Notes: generated from the sequence alone by a model not told the origin. DNA of 64,000 nucleotides from an uncultured Flavobacterium sp. (GCF_943913405.1 NZ_CALTYA010000002.1:62001-126000), one strand, 5' to 3'; shown: positions 33,895-40,428, counted from the first letter of the stretch. Program-made: numbers and translations.

Positions 33895-35366
33895 GAGGTA
33901 ATAACGCGCGGAAGCTTGACATTTTTAATGAAGGAGAAAAGGACTACACTTTTTTGCCCGAAAGGCTCAAATTCACCTCAATTTCTCTACAGGATGTGTT
34001 AAATAATAAGACTCGATTTGAAGCATCAGCGTTTAATATCGATGCAAAAACTGCCGTAAATAAAGTTAAAGAAAGCAAATATGGGTACGTAAATTTGTGG
34101 AGCAAGGATGGTCTTGTAGAACACGCTTATTATCCTGGTCGATTCAAAAGAATATATGTGCCTAAGGGTGAAGGGAAGGCGTTTTTTCTACCGTCACAGC
34201 TAACAGAAATAAATCCTAAACCGACCAAATATATATCACCAAAAACATACAAAACATTAAAAGGCATCGAAATTGAACCCAATAACCTATTATTAACTCG
34301 CTCAGGAACTATAGGAAAATGTTCAATTTCTTCGAAATCTAACGTAGGACAATTATACTCAGATGATGTCATAAGAGTCGCTTTTAGGTCTGTCTTTGAT
34401 GTTGGATATACTTACGCATTTCTCAACACTAAGGAAGGGCAACAGATACTACAAACTAACAATTATGGAGCTGTAGTAAAACATATTGAGCCAGAACACT
34501 TAGAGAGCGTGATAATACCTAATGCACCAGATGCAATAAAGAGAGAAATTCATCAGCTAATAACAGAATCCTTTGAGCTCAGGGATAAATCAAACGAACT
34601 TATAAATAGAGCAGAATCCATTTTGTATAATGAATTGCAGTTACCAGAAATTCAAGATTTGAAACCCGAATATTTAACAAAATCTTCTGGTATTAGGAAT
34701 TTCAAAACCAATCTTAGAAATTTAAGATTTCGACTAGATTGTTCGTATCACCTGCCAATTGTTAAGATGGTGGAAGACGCAATTTCATTACACGCTAAAG
34801 AAATTACTACTATTGAAGATGTTTCCCAAAGGGTCATCCTCGCTGGTGTATTTAAAAGAACTTACGTAGACAGCGATAATGGGGTAGCTTTTCTAGGAGG
34901 GCGCGATATAACTCAGTTAAATCCAAAGGTGGAAAAATTTCTTTCCCGCGCTGTCCATCATGAAAGAATAAAAAAAGAGTTAGAGGTTTTTGAAAACTAT
35001 GTTTTAATTTCAGACAGAGGTACTATTGGAAAAGTTCAAATTGTTCCTCAGCACTGGTCGGGTTGGACCGTATCTCAAAACGTAATTAAAATTGTTCCGC
35101 TAACTGACGATATTGCTGGATATCTTTATTGCTTTCTTAGCTCGGATTATGGTCAGGTTTTAATAAAAAGAGAAACTTATGGGTCAGTAGTGGATATGAT
35201 AGACAACAAAAATGTAAATGGAATCCATATTCCATTATTAAAAAATGAAAAAAAACAAAAGGAAATTAATGACCTGGTTTTAAAAGCGAACAAAATTCGT
35301 TATCAGGCTTTTCTAAAAGAAGAAAAAGCTACAGGTAAAATGCAAGCAATCCTTAATAACGACTAG
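33888..35366 (+). CDS. restriction-modification specificity (S) subunit
   Basis: A 492-residue HsdS-like protein with two target-recognition domains, each ending in a helical spacer: first ITESFELRDKSNELINRAES around residue 230, then LVLKANKIRYQAFLKEEKAT at the C-terminus. NLLLTRSGTIGK and YVLISDRGTIGKVQIV are the repeated TRD cores. The start at 33888 (MVRGNN) gives a seven-base overlap with the methylase stop (ATGGTAA), indicating translational coupling; a longer start at 33864 is less likely. Two TRDs predict a bipartite recognition site. Confidence 0.88.
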   Translation: MVRGNNARKLDIFNEGEKDYTFLPERLKFTSISLQDVLNNKTRFEASAFNIDAKTAVNKVKESKYGYVNLWSKDGLVEHAYYPGRFKRIYVPKGEGKAFFLPSQLTEINPKPTKYISPKTYKTLKGIEIEPNNLLLTRSGTIGKCSISSKSNVGQLYSDDVIRVAFRSVFDVGYTYAFLNTKEGQQILQTNNYGAVVKHIEPEHLESVIIPNAPDAIKREIHQLITESFELRDKSNELINRAESILYNELQLPEIQDLKPEYLTKSSGIRNFKTNLRNLRFRLDCSYHLPIVKMVEDAISLHAKEITTIEDVSQRVILAGVFKRTYVDSDNGVAFLGGRDITQLNPKVEKFLSRAVHHERIKKELEVFENYVLISDRGTIGKVQIVPQHWSGWTVSQNVIKIVPLTDDIAGYLYCFLSSDYGQVLIKRETYGSVVDMIDNKNVNGIHIPLLKNEKKQKEINDLVLKANKIRYQAFLKEEKATGKMQAILNND

Positions 35367-35381
35367 AAAACAATCTTTAAC

Positions 35382-35420
35382 CCCCCGCTCTTTGACTACC
35401 TTTGTGTCAATTTTCGGGGG
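35382..35420 (+). other. GC-rich nested hairpin, possible structured RNA or terminator
   Basis: Outer stem CCCCCG (35382-35387) with CGGGGG (35415-35420). Inner stem TTGAC (35392-35396) with GTCAA (35406-35410). It is conspicuous in an AT-rich gap just past the S-subunit stop, and no T-run follows. Confidence 0.4.
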
Positions 35421-35754
35421 CTTAATTTCCCTATTAGGAAACATTTTGACGCTTAACTAGCACGTTAACGATTTGATTTTAGACCGAAATATGTTAAATT
35501 TAAGGCTTTTATTAGAAACAAAAACATACACTCCCTCCCTGCCAACATAATTTAAAGACTTGAAGACAATCGTAGCTTTTCAAGTATCCTCTCTTACAAT
35601 AGCAAAAATAACTTTGTCGTTTTGAATCCAATCGGATATTTATAAAAATAGGCTTTAAATTTTTTAGAGTTTTTATCTGATTAATGGACATTTGTCTCTT
35701 TGGTAAATTACAAAAAAGCAACCTCTAAGACTTGCAATGTGAGCGTTTTATGCG

Positions 35755-35762
35755 TATTTTTG
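35755..35762 (+). promoter_or_regulatory. -7 box of the Rep-like gene
   Basis: TATTTTTG with a TTG element 21 bases upstream. The predicted leader of about 60 bases contains a GCACC/GGTGC hairpin shortly before the ATG. Confidence 0.55.
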
Positions 35763-35825
35763 CATTGTACCTCCAAAAGATAACAAGAGCACCTTGAATG
35801 GGATTGGTGCACCCAATTGAAATTA

Positions 35826-36491
35826 ATGATTTTTAAAGAGTATTTAACCACTCAAGAGTTTGCTAATATTGCAGGAATAACTGCAAAGACAACAGGGCGA
35901 CTTAAAAAAGAGATTCTAGATGAGAATCCAAACACTGCTAAAATAAAGAGCGCGAAGAAACCTCACAAATTTCATCACAGCCTATTAAAGCGTTACCTCT
36001 CTCCAGAGATTTATTCCGTATTTCTAGAAAACAGAAGCTTGCGAAACACAATACAGTGTTTGAGAAGAACAGACAGTTTGGGATACAAACTGTTCCAAAT
36101 GGATTGGACTTTTTGGTGCACGGTTGCGTATAAAGATGAATTTACAACAGAACAATGCAGAACAAAAATGGATTCATTTTATCAGCATCTCGTTAACAAG
36201 TTTGGAGAAGAAACAGATTTACGAATGTATTACACAACAGAATCATTTAACACACGCCAAGGTAATCACAATCATTTCCTATTAAATGCTTCCGCCGCAA
36301 AATTACATTACATTATTAAGCAAGAACTTCAAAATTATTTACACGGCAATAGTATAGACGTAAAAAATTACGATGAAAGTTTGCCGTGCATCTTCTACTC
36401 CGAAAAAGAAGGCCTGCAAGGAACCGCTTGGGATATTTGGGGAAATAATTTGAAAAATGACGGTCTTAAATATGAGAATCAAAGTAACTGA
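35826..36491 (+). CDS. HUH-type Rep-like protein with N-terminal HTH (probable)
   Basis: A 221-residue protein I do not recognise by family name. An N-terminal HTH (YLTTQEFANIAGITAKTTGR) is followed by a region with the three motifs of rolling-circle Rep endonucleases in the right order and spacing: a hydrophobic strand with threonine WTFWCTVAYK (94-103), GNHNHFLL (147-153, His 148 and 150), and FYSEK (Tyr 191, Lys 194) 41 residues later, fitting YxxK. No helicase domain follows. It could nick the excised island for replication or mobilisation. ATG 35826 is preferred over a TTG at 35817. Alternative: an unrelated DNA-binding protein. Confidence 0.5.
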   Translation: MIFKEYLTTQEFANIAGITAKTTGRLKKEILDENPNTAKIKSAKKPHKFHHSLLKRYLSPEIYSVFLENRSLRNTIQCLRRTDSLGYKLFQMDWTFWCTVAYKDEFTTEQCRTKMDSFYQHLVNKFGEETDLRMYYTTESFNTRQGNHNHFLLNASAAKLHYIIKQELQNYLHGNSIDVKNYDESLPCIFYSEKEGLQGTAWDIWGNNLKNDGLKYENQSN

Positions 36492-36609
36492 ACGACAGTT
36501 TAAAATGCTTGTTGATAATCTTCATTGGTTGCCACCAAATATAACACTACAAGCTCGTGCAAAAGTTTTTAAAAGAATTTATGGAATTAGCAAAAATGAT
36601 GAGGTCTGA
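36472..36609 (+). CDS. 45-residue ORF overlapping the Rep-like gene
   Basis: ATG 36472 to TGA 36607, overlapping the Rep-like stop by 20 bases in another frame. The product MRIKVTERQFKMLVDNLHW and following residues is basic, helical and ends KNDEV. Its stop codon lies within the loop of the terminator hairpin. Position suggests translational coupling to the Rep-like gene. Function unknown; short but well placed. Confidence 0.5.
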   Translation: MRIKVTERQFKMLVDNLHWLPPNITLQARAKVFKRIYGISKNDEV

Positions 36610-36623
36610 CGACCTCATTTTTT
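36599..36623. terminator. terminator overlapping the small ORF stop
   Basis: ATGAGGTC-TGAC-GACCTCAT followed by six T, between convergent genes. Confidence 0.85.
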
Positions 36624-36866
36624 ATTCTCGCCTGCAAACACAATACCATTCAGAATCTCCGATGCCGTAACATCCAGAGCATTGCAAATCCTCAACAACA
36701 AAGGAACCGTAATACTTTGTTCATTCTTAAATATCCTCCTTATGGTTGATTCCCGACAGTCACTTGCACGTGCAAAAGCAGACTTATTATTGTCGTACTT
36801 AATCAAGAACCGACGATAAATCTCAGCAGCTAGAATCTTTTCAAGTTCATCCATTTGGTTTTGCAT
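36615..36866 (-). CDS. XRE-family HTH regulator
   Basis: An 83-residue single-domain Cro/CI-type repressor: YDNNKSAFARASDCRESTIR, then RIFKNEQSITVPLLLRICNA and LDVTASEILNG give the five-helix fold. It starts MQNQMDEL at 36866, or possibly at 36854. It is divergent from the membrane-anchored protein gene, with an 18-bp perfect palindrome in between that is its likely operator. It may control island genes in the manner of a lysogeny repressor, which is inference. Confidence 0.85.
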   Translation of the reverse strand: MQNQMDELEKILAAEIYRRFLIKYDNNKSAFARASDCRESTIRRIFKNEQSITVPLLLRICNALDVTASEILNGIVFAGENKK

Positions 36867-36909
36867 GAGACAAAGAAAACAAACACTAAATGCAAAATTT
36901 TCTTTACAC

Positions 36910-36927
36910 TTCGCCTTATAAGGCGAA
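36910..36927. promoter_or_regulatory. perfect 18-bp palindrome, putative XRE operator
   Basis: TTCGCCTTATAAGGCGAA is fully self-complementary. It lies between divergent genes and just upstream of a TATATTTA (-7-like) element for the plus-strand gene. Confidence 0.7.
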
Positions 36928-36957
36928 TTTTATTATATTTACCATCTAACTTAAAAA

Positions 36958-37455
36958 ATGACAAAAATGGCACGGAAAAAAAAGAGAATCGGAACAATAC
37001 TACTTTCATGCGGGATGTTTACTTTGGTTATTCTTGCTCTGATTATAGAATGTAACGACTACGACAAGGAAAGCCCAAGTGGAAGTTCAAATCCTTTCGG
37101 ATGCTCAACAATGAAAAACTGGTCATCAGACGAAGATGTTATAAATGCACTAAAAGGTACTTGGGTTATGGAAAATGAAGATTATTACGGAAAATATAAA
37201 ATCCAATTTAGCGGTAGGACAGCTTTCGCATGGAAAATGGAAGAAGGTGGTAACGAATGGAAAGATTATGGTAATTTATATTTTGAAGAGATTAAAAAAT
37301 ATGAACACGTGACAAAGATGAATCAAGGTCCCGAATATTTGATTTCATTTAAATCTCCAATTGGCACGATGAAATTTGAAATCAATTGCATCGGTGGACT
37401 TGTCATGCCTTCCGATAGATATAAAAATTACGGAATTGCATTTATCAAACAATAG
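36958..37455 (+). CDS. membrane-anchored protein of unknown function (island cargo)
   Basis: A 165-residue protein with a basic N-terminus (MTKMARKKKRIG), one hydrophobic segment (TILLSCGMFTLVILALIIEC) and a soluble part of about 130 residues containing ALKGTWVMENEDYYGKYKIQ, reminiscent of lipocalin-like or small beta-barrel domains of Bacteroidota envelope proteins. A start at 36967 (MARKKK) is also possible. It is driven from the promoter facing the XRE gene. I do not recognise a family; it may be cargo controlled by the repressor. Confidence 0.65.
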   Translation: MTKMARKKKRIGTILLSCGMFTLVILALIIECNDYDKESPSGSSNPFGCSTMKNWSSDEDVINALKGTWVMENEDYYGKYKIQFSGRTAFAWKMEEGGNEWKDYGNLYFEEIKKYEHVTKMNQGPEYLISFKSPIGTMKFEINCIGGLVMPSDRYKNYGIAFIKQ

Positions 37456-37482
37456 GTACTTGTCATACGTTCTTAAATTGTG

Positions 37483-37490
37483 TATATTTG
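37483..37490 (+). promoter_or_regulatory. -7 box ahead of the excisionase-like gene
   Basis: TATATTTG predicts a leader of about 95 bases that is markedly GC-richer than its surroundings (includes AGCCCCGCGCACAGGG). Confidence 0.55.
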
Positions 37491-37591
37491 AAATAATCTG
37501 ATACACGGCAAGAATTGGCTAAAACGATTTTTCAAGGTTACAGCCCCGCGCACAGGGTTTGGTTCAGAGAGGGCGGTAATTACATACAAAC

Positions 37592-37756
37592 ATGAATTAC
37601 GTAGACAGTCGCGAAGCTATGAGAATTTTAAGCATAAAGAGCAAAACGACATTAGCAAAACTCGAACGAGAAGGAAATCTAAAAGTAAGCAGATTTCTCG
37701 GAAGCAATCGCAAGAGATACAAGATTTCCGATTTAGAGAAAGTATTAAGAGGATAA
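37592..37756 (+). CDS. excisionase-like small HTH protein
   Basis: A 54-residue protein, MNYVDSREAMRILSIKSKTT, LAKLEREGNLKVSRFLGSNR and KRYKISDLEKVLRG. This is the compact winged-helix (MerR/HTH_17-like) fold of recombination directionality factors: a DSREAMRIL recognition helix, a LEREGNLK wing and a RYKISDLEK closing helix. It lies immediately inside the right attachment end, opposite the integrase. Its role as Xis for excision is strongly suggested by size, fold and position. It is followed by its own terminator. Confidence 0.7.
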   Translation: MNYVDSREAMRILSIKSKTTLAKLEREGNLKVSRFLGSNRKRYKISDLEKVLRG

Positions 37757-37760
37757 AATT

Positions 37761-37790
37761 AAAGGATGGTCAAAATGACCATCCTTTTTT
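37761..37790 (+). terminator. terminator of the excisionase-like gene
   Basis: AAAGGATGGTCA-AAA-TGACCATCCTTT, then T-run; a 12-bp perfect stem. Confidence 0.9.
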
Positions 37791-37806
37791 ATTAGGTAGC
37801 ACATTA

Positions 37807-37828
37807 TTCTGCCGTAAATTCTGCTGTA
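37807..37828 (+). repeat. direct repeat pair near attR (putative arm-type sites)
   Basis: TTCTGCCGTA at 37807 and TTCTGCTGTA at 37819: the same motif and 12-base period as near attL. Confidence 0.75.
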
Positions 37829-37831
37829 AAC

Positions 37832-37866
37832 AAAAAACCCTTGAGTATCAAATTGACAATCAAGGG
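37832..37866 (-). terminator. minus-strand terminator supplied by the island to the tRNA
   Basis: CCCTTGA (37838) pairs with TCAAGGG (37860). Read on the minus strand it ends in six T, 17 bases past the tRNA 3' end. Confidence 0.75.
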
Positions 37867-37881
37867 ATTAATTAATTCTGA

Positions 37882-37894
37882 GTGGTCCCACCTG
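37882..37894. mobile_element. attR core within the tRNA 3' end
   Basis: GTGGTCCCACCTG, matching attL at 29806-29818. Confidence 0.85.
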
Positions 37895-37956
37895 GGCTCG
37901 AACCAGGGACCACCTGATTATGAGTCAGGTGCTCTAACCAGCTGAGCTATAGGACC
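37883..37956 (-). tRNA. tRNA with CAT anticodon (Met or lysidine-type Ile)
   Basis: A 74-base cloverleaf read on the minus strand: acceptor GGTCCTA with TGGGACC (one G-U pair), D-arm GCTC/GAGC, anticodon stem CCTGA/TCAGG with loop CTCATAA, T-arm CCTGG/CCAGG with loop TTCGAGC, discriminator A. No CCA is encoded. Anticodon CAT alone does not separate elongator Met from Ile2; the GGTCCCTGGTTC segment is somewhat Ile2-like. Its 3' end is the island attachment site. Confidence 0.95.
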
Positions 37957-38056
37957 GGTTTAGAGGATGCAATATTACTACTAATTTTTCTTCACTCCAA
38001 ATGTTTTTGGGATAGATTTTCTAAAAAGAGTAAAGTATTGCTTTGAAAATCGCTAT

Positions 38057-38458
38057 CTATTTGATTTCTTGGCACAATTCAATCAAAACGCCGTTGGTTC
38101 CTTTTGGATGCAAAAAAGCTACGAGTTTGTTATCAGCTCCTTTTTTTGGCGTTTCATTTAAAACTGTGAAACCTTCTGATTGCAATCTTTTTATTTCTGA
38201 AACGATATCTTCTACATCAAAAGCAATGTGGTGGATTCCTTCGCCTTTTTTTTCTAAGAACTTAGCAATCGGGCTTTCTGGATTAGTAGCTTCCAAAAGC
38301 TCAATTTTATTGGGACCGTTCATGAAAAATGAAGTTTTAACGCCTTCGCTTTCTACTTCTTCCTGTTTGTATGGCGGTGCCCCGAAGAGTTTTTCGAAGA
38401 GATTGTTTGATGTTTCTAAATCTTTTACGGCAATGCCGATGTGTTCTATTTTTCTCAT
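38057..38458 (-). CDS. mce: methylmalonyl-CoA epimerase
   Basis: A 133-residue vicinal-oxygen-chelate protein. KIEHIGIAVKDLETSNNLF gives the first metal His, GEGIHHIAFDVEDI the second, and VLIELCQE the C-terminal Glu. The enzyme interconverts (S)- and (R)-methylmalonyl-CoA in propionate metabolism. Length and motifs are standard. The mutase genes are not in this window. Confidence 0.92.
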   Translation of the reverse strand: MRKIEHIGIAVKDLETSNNLFEKLFGAPPYKQEEVESEGVKTSFFMNGPNKIELLEATNPESPIAKFLEKKGEGIHHIAFDVEDIVSEIKRLQSEGFTVLNETPKKGADNKLVAFLHPKGTNGVLIELCQEIK

Positions 38459-38778
38459 TATTTTAAGGTGCTAAGCGCAAAGGCACTAAGTTGCTAAGAT
38501 TTGAATGATTATTTATAATGTTTCGACAACGGTTGTAAGCGTTTAAAAGAAGCCTGAAAGTTTGAAAATAGCCCTGATGCTTTCCCGAAATTTCGGGATT
38601 TGAGCTCTTAAACCTGTGACCAAATCGGTTTAAAGCGAGTTGCTGTAGCGGGAATTTCATTTAAAAATGCCTTTTGTTTGGCTTCTAATCATTTGAAACA
38701 AATATAAAATTTTATTGCTTAACCCACTTTCAAACTTTCGACTTTAAGACTTTCGACTTTAAATCGTATTTTTGCAAA
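38459..38778. other. 320-base intergenic region with dispersed repeats
   Basis: Contains GCTAAG-type iterations (AAGGTGCTAAG, GGCACTAAG, TTGCTAAG) at 38464-38500, a perfect 16-bp palindrome TCCCGAAATTTCGGGA at 38583-38598, a double ACTTTCGACTTTAA motif at 38735-38762, and the rbfA promoter. No credible ORF. Confidence 0.6.
38767..38774 (+). promoter_or_regulatory. -7 box of rbfA, leaderless layout
   Basis: TATTTTTG, then CAAA, then ATG at 38779. Confidence 0.6.
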
Positions 38779-39171
38779 ATGGAAACAAATAGACAGAAAA
38801 AAATAGGAAGTGTTCTGCAAAATGATTTGGTAGATATTCTTCAGGGAGAAGTGAGAAAAAACGGAATTTCAAATTTGATTATTTCGGTTTCTAAAGTGAA
38901 TGTGACTTCAGATTTGTCAGTGGCTTCGGTGCATTTGAGTATTTTCCCGACGGAAAGAGCAGCTGAAATATTGGCTGCAATTAAAACAAATACGCCATTG
39001 ATAAAACATGATTTGTCACAGAGAGTGCGCCTGCAATTGCGAAAAGTTCCGAACTTGATGTTCTTCATTGATGACTCTTTGGACTATATCGAAAAGATTG
39101 ACAAAGCTTTGGAAGGAAAAGAAAATCCGATTGAAAACCGCGATTTATTAGAAAAAAGAAGAAAAGCGTAA
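38779..39171 (+). CDS. rbfA: ribosome-binding factor A
   Basis: A 130-residue KH-fold 30S maturation factor. Recognisable are RQKKIGSVLQNDLVDILQGE, VTSDLSVASVHLSIFP and the C-terminal helix VPNLMFFIDDSLDYIEKID (the conserved P.L.F..D.S motif). It acts in late 16S processing and cold adaptation. The LolE-like permease starts one base after its stop, so the pair is translationally coupled. Confidence 0.94.
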   Translation: METNRQKKIGSVLQNDLVDILQGEVRKNGISNLIISVSKVNVTSDLSVASVHLSIFPTERAAEILAAIKTNTPLIKHDLSQRVRLQLRKVPNLMFFIDDSLDYIEKIDKALEGKENPIENRDLLEKRRKA

Positions 39172-39172
39172 A

Positions 39173-40372
39173 TTGAATTTCCCATTTTACATAGCAAAAC
39201 GCTACACCGTCAGTTTTAGCAAAAGCAGCGCCATTAATATCATTACTGGAATTGCCTCGCTTGGAATTATCGTCGGCGCGTGTGCTTTGTTTGTGGTGCT
39301 TTCGGTTTTCAGCGGCCTTAAGGATTTCAGCCTTTCGTTTTCGAATGACTTTGATCCAGACTTGAAAATGACAAGTATTTTAGGGAAATCCTTTTTTATT
39401 TCTCCAGATCAGGAAAAGGAAATCCGCAAAATTTCAGATATAAAAGCATTCAGCGGTATCATTGAAGAGCGTGTTCTTTTTTTATATGAAGGCAAGGAAG
39501 CCGTGACTTATTTAAAAGGAATTGACAGCAATTATGTCAATGTAAACGGTGCTGAAAAAAGCCTTTACACGGGACAATGGCTGGAGCCAAATTCACCGCA
39601 AGTAGTTTTAGGCTATGGCATTTCAACAAAATTGTCGCTCGGCGCTTTGAGTTTCAACAATCCGCTGGAAGTTTATGTCCCGAAAGCTGGAAAAGGTGAA
39701 ATTACCAATGCCGAGCAAGCTTTTAACAAGTCGGTTGTTCTGCCTGTCGGAGTTTATGCCGTAAGCGAAGAATTAGACGGCAAGTATGTTTTCTCAGATT
39801 TGAAATTGGCGCAGGAACTTTTGCAATACAAAACCAACCAGGTTTCAGGAATCGAGTTCAAATTAAATCCAGAAGCCGACCAAAGTGCCGTTGCAGATAA
39901 ATTGAAAGCAATTTTCAACAATAAAGTCACGCTTAAAACACGTGCCGAGCTGAACGATTCGCTTTACAAAATGCTAAATACTGAACAGACTGCAATCTAT
40001 CTCATCTTTACTTTGGTCATCATCTTGACGCTTTTCACTTTGGCCGGAGCCATTATTATGCTGATTATTGACAAGAAAAACAACCTTTCTACCTTATACA
40101 ATCTTGGCGTTGAAATAAAAGAGCTCCGCAAAATATTCTTACTTCAAGGTTCGATATTGACAATTGTCGGTGGCTTTATCGGAATGATTTTAGGAACAGT
40201 CATAGTGCTTTTGCAACAGCATTATTCGCTTGTGATGATTACGCCTTCGATGCCTTATCCGGTAATTTTCAACATTGAAAACATTCTGATTGTTTTAGCC
40301 ACCATTTTTACACTTGGAATTATTTCTTCGTTAATTGCCTCAAGCAGAGTTTCTAAAAAACTATTGGAATAG
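39173..40372 (+). CDS. LolC/LolE-like ABC transporter permease
   Basis: A 399-residue permease with an N-terminal helix (IASLGIIVGACALFVVLSVF), a periplasmic MacB-PCD domain of about 230 residues and three C-terminal helices of the FtsX type. The N-terminal FPFYIAKRY followed by SAINIITGIASLGI is characteristic of the lipoprotein-releasing LolC/E group. The start is a TTG at 39173, one base after the rbfA stop; no ATG gives the conserved N-terminus. The ATPase partner is elsewhere. Confidence 0.88.
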   Translation: MNFPFYIAKRYTVSFSKSSAINIITGIASLGIIVGACALFVVLSVFSGLKDFSLSFSNDFDPDLKMTSILGKSFFISPDQEKEIRKISDIKAFSGIIEERVLFLYEGKEAVTYLKGIDSNYVNVNGAEKSLYTGQWLEPNSPQVVLGYGISTKLSLGALSFNNPLEVYVPKAGKGEITNAEQAFNKSVVLPVGVYAVSEELDGKYVFSDLKLAQELLQYKTNQVSGIEFKLNPEADQSAVADKLKAIFNNKVTLKTRAELNDSLYKMLNTEQTAIYLIFTLVIILTLFTLAGAIIMLIIDKKNNLSTLYNLGVEIKELRKIFLLQGSILTIVGGFIGMILGTVIVLLQQHYSLVMITPSMPYPVIFNIENILIVLATIFTLGIISSLIASSRVSKKLLE

Positions 40373-40400
40373 AATTTTTTTGTTCTTTAAAAAATAATTA

Positions 40401-40408
40401 TACATTTG
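40401..40408 (+). promoter_or_regulatory. -7 box of the MATE gene
   Basis: TACATTTG predicts a leader of about 125 bases carrying the uORF and hairpin at 40429-40466. Confidence 0.6.
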
Positions 40409-40428
40409 CCTTCCAATACTTTAGCCTT

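Larger units (their letters stand above)
35367..35825. other. 459-base stretch without a convincing gene, with hairpin and promoter
   Basis: Holds a nested hairpin at 35382-35420 (CCCCCG/CGGGGG outer, TTGAC/GTCAA inner) with a TACCTTTG box in its loop, a TTTCC/GGAAA hairpin near 35430, and the promoter of the Rep-like gene (35755-35762). A 69-codon minus frame at 35512-35721 and a 19-codon plus frame from about 35490 lack support. Confidence 0.5.
29806..37894. mobile_element. integrated genomic island in a tRNA 3' end, about 8.1 kb
   Basis: Bounded by a 13-bp duplication of the tRNA 3' end. It carries a tyrosine integrase next to the left end, an excisionase-like gene next to the right end, a BcgI-like restriction-modification pair, a Rep-like protein, an XRE repressor and two small or unknown genes. 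The intergenic DNA is more AT-rich than in flanking operons. No conjugation genes or canonical relaxase are present, so it would be a satellite or mobilisable-type element rather than a self-transmissible one. Confidence 0.88.

Noticed and set aside
35512..35721. 69-codon minus-strand ORF in the island gap
   Set aside because: Rich in Cys and Lys with no fold pattern, no promoter box or ribosome site, and no partner gene; likely a chance frame.
36310..36321. YIIK (residues 162-165) as the catalytic motif of the Rep-like protein
   Set aside because: Only 12 residues after the HNH pair, too close for known Reps; Tyr 191 with Lys 194 fits the spacing better.
36472..36866. 45-codon ORF plus XRE gene as a toxin-antitoxin pair
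   Set aside because: They are convergent and separated by a terminator, not co-transcribed, and the small ORF shows no toxin-family features.
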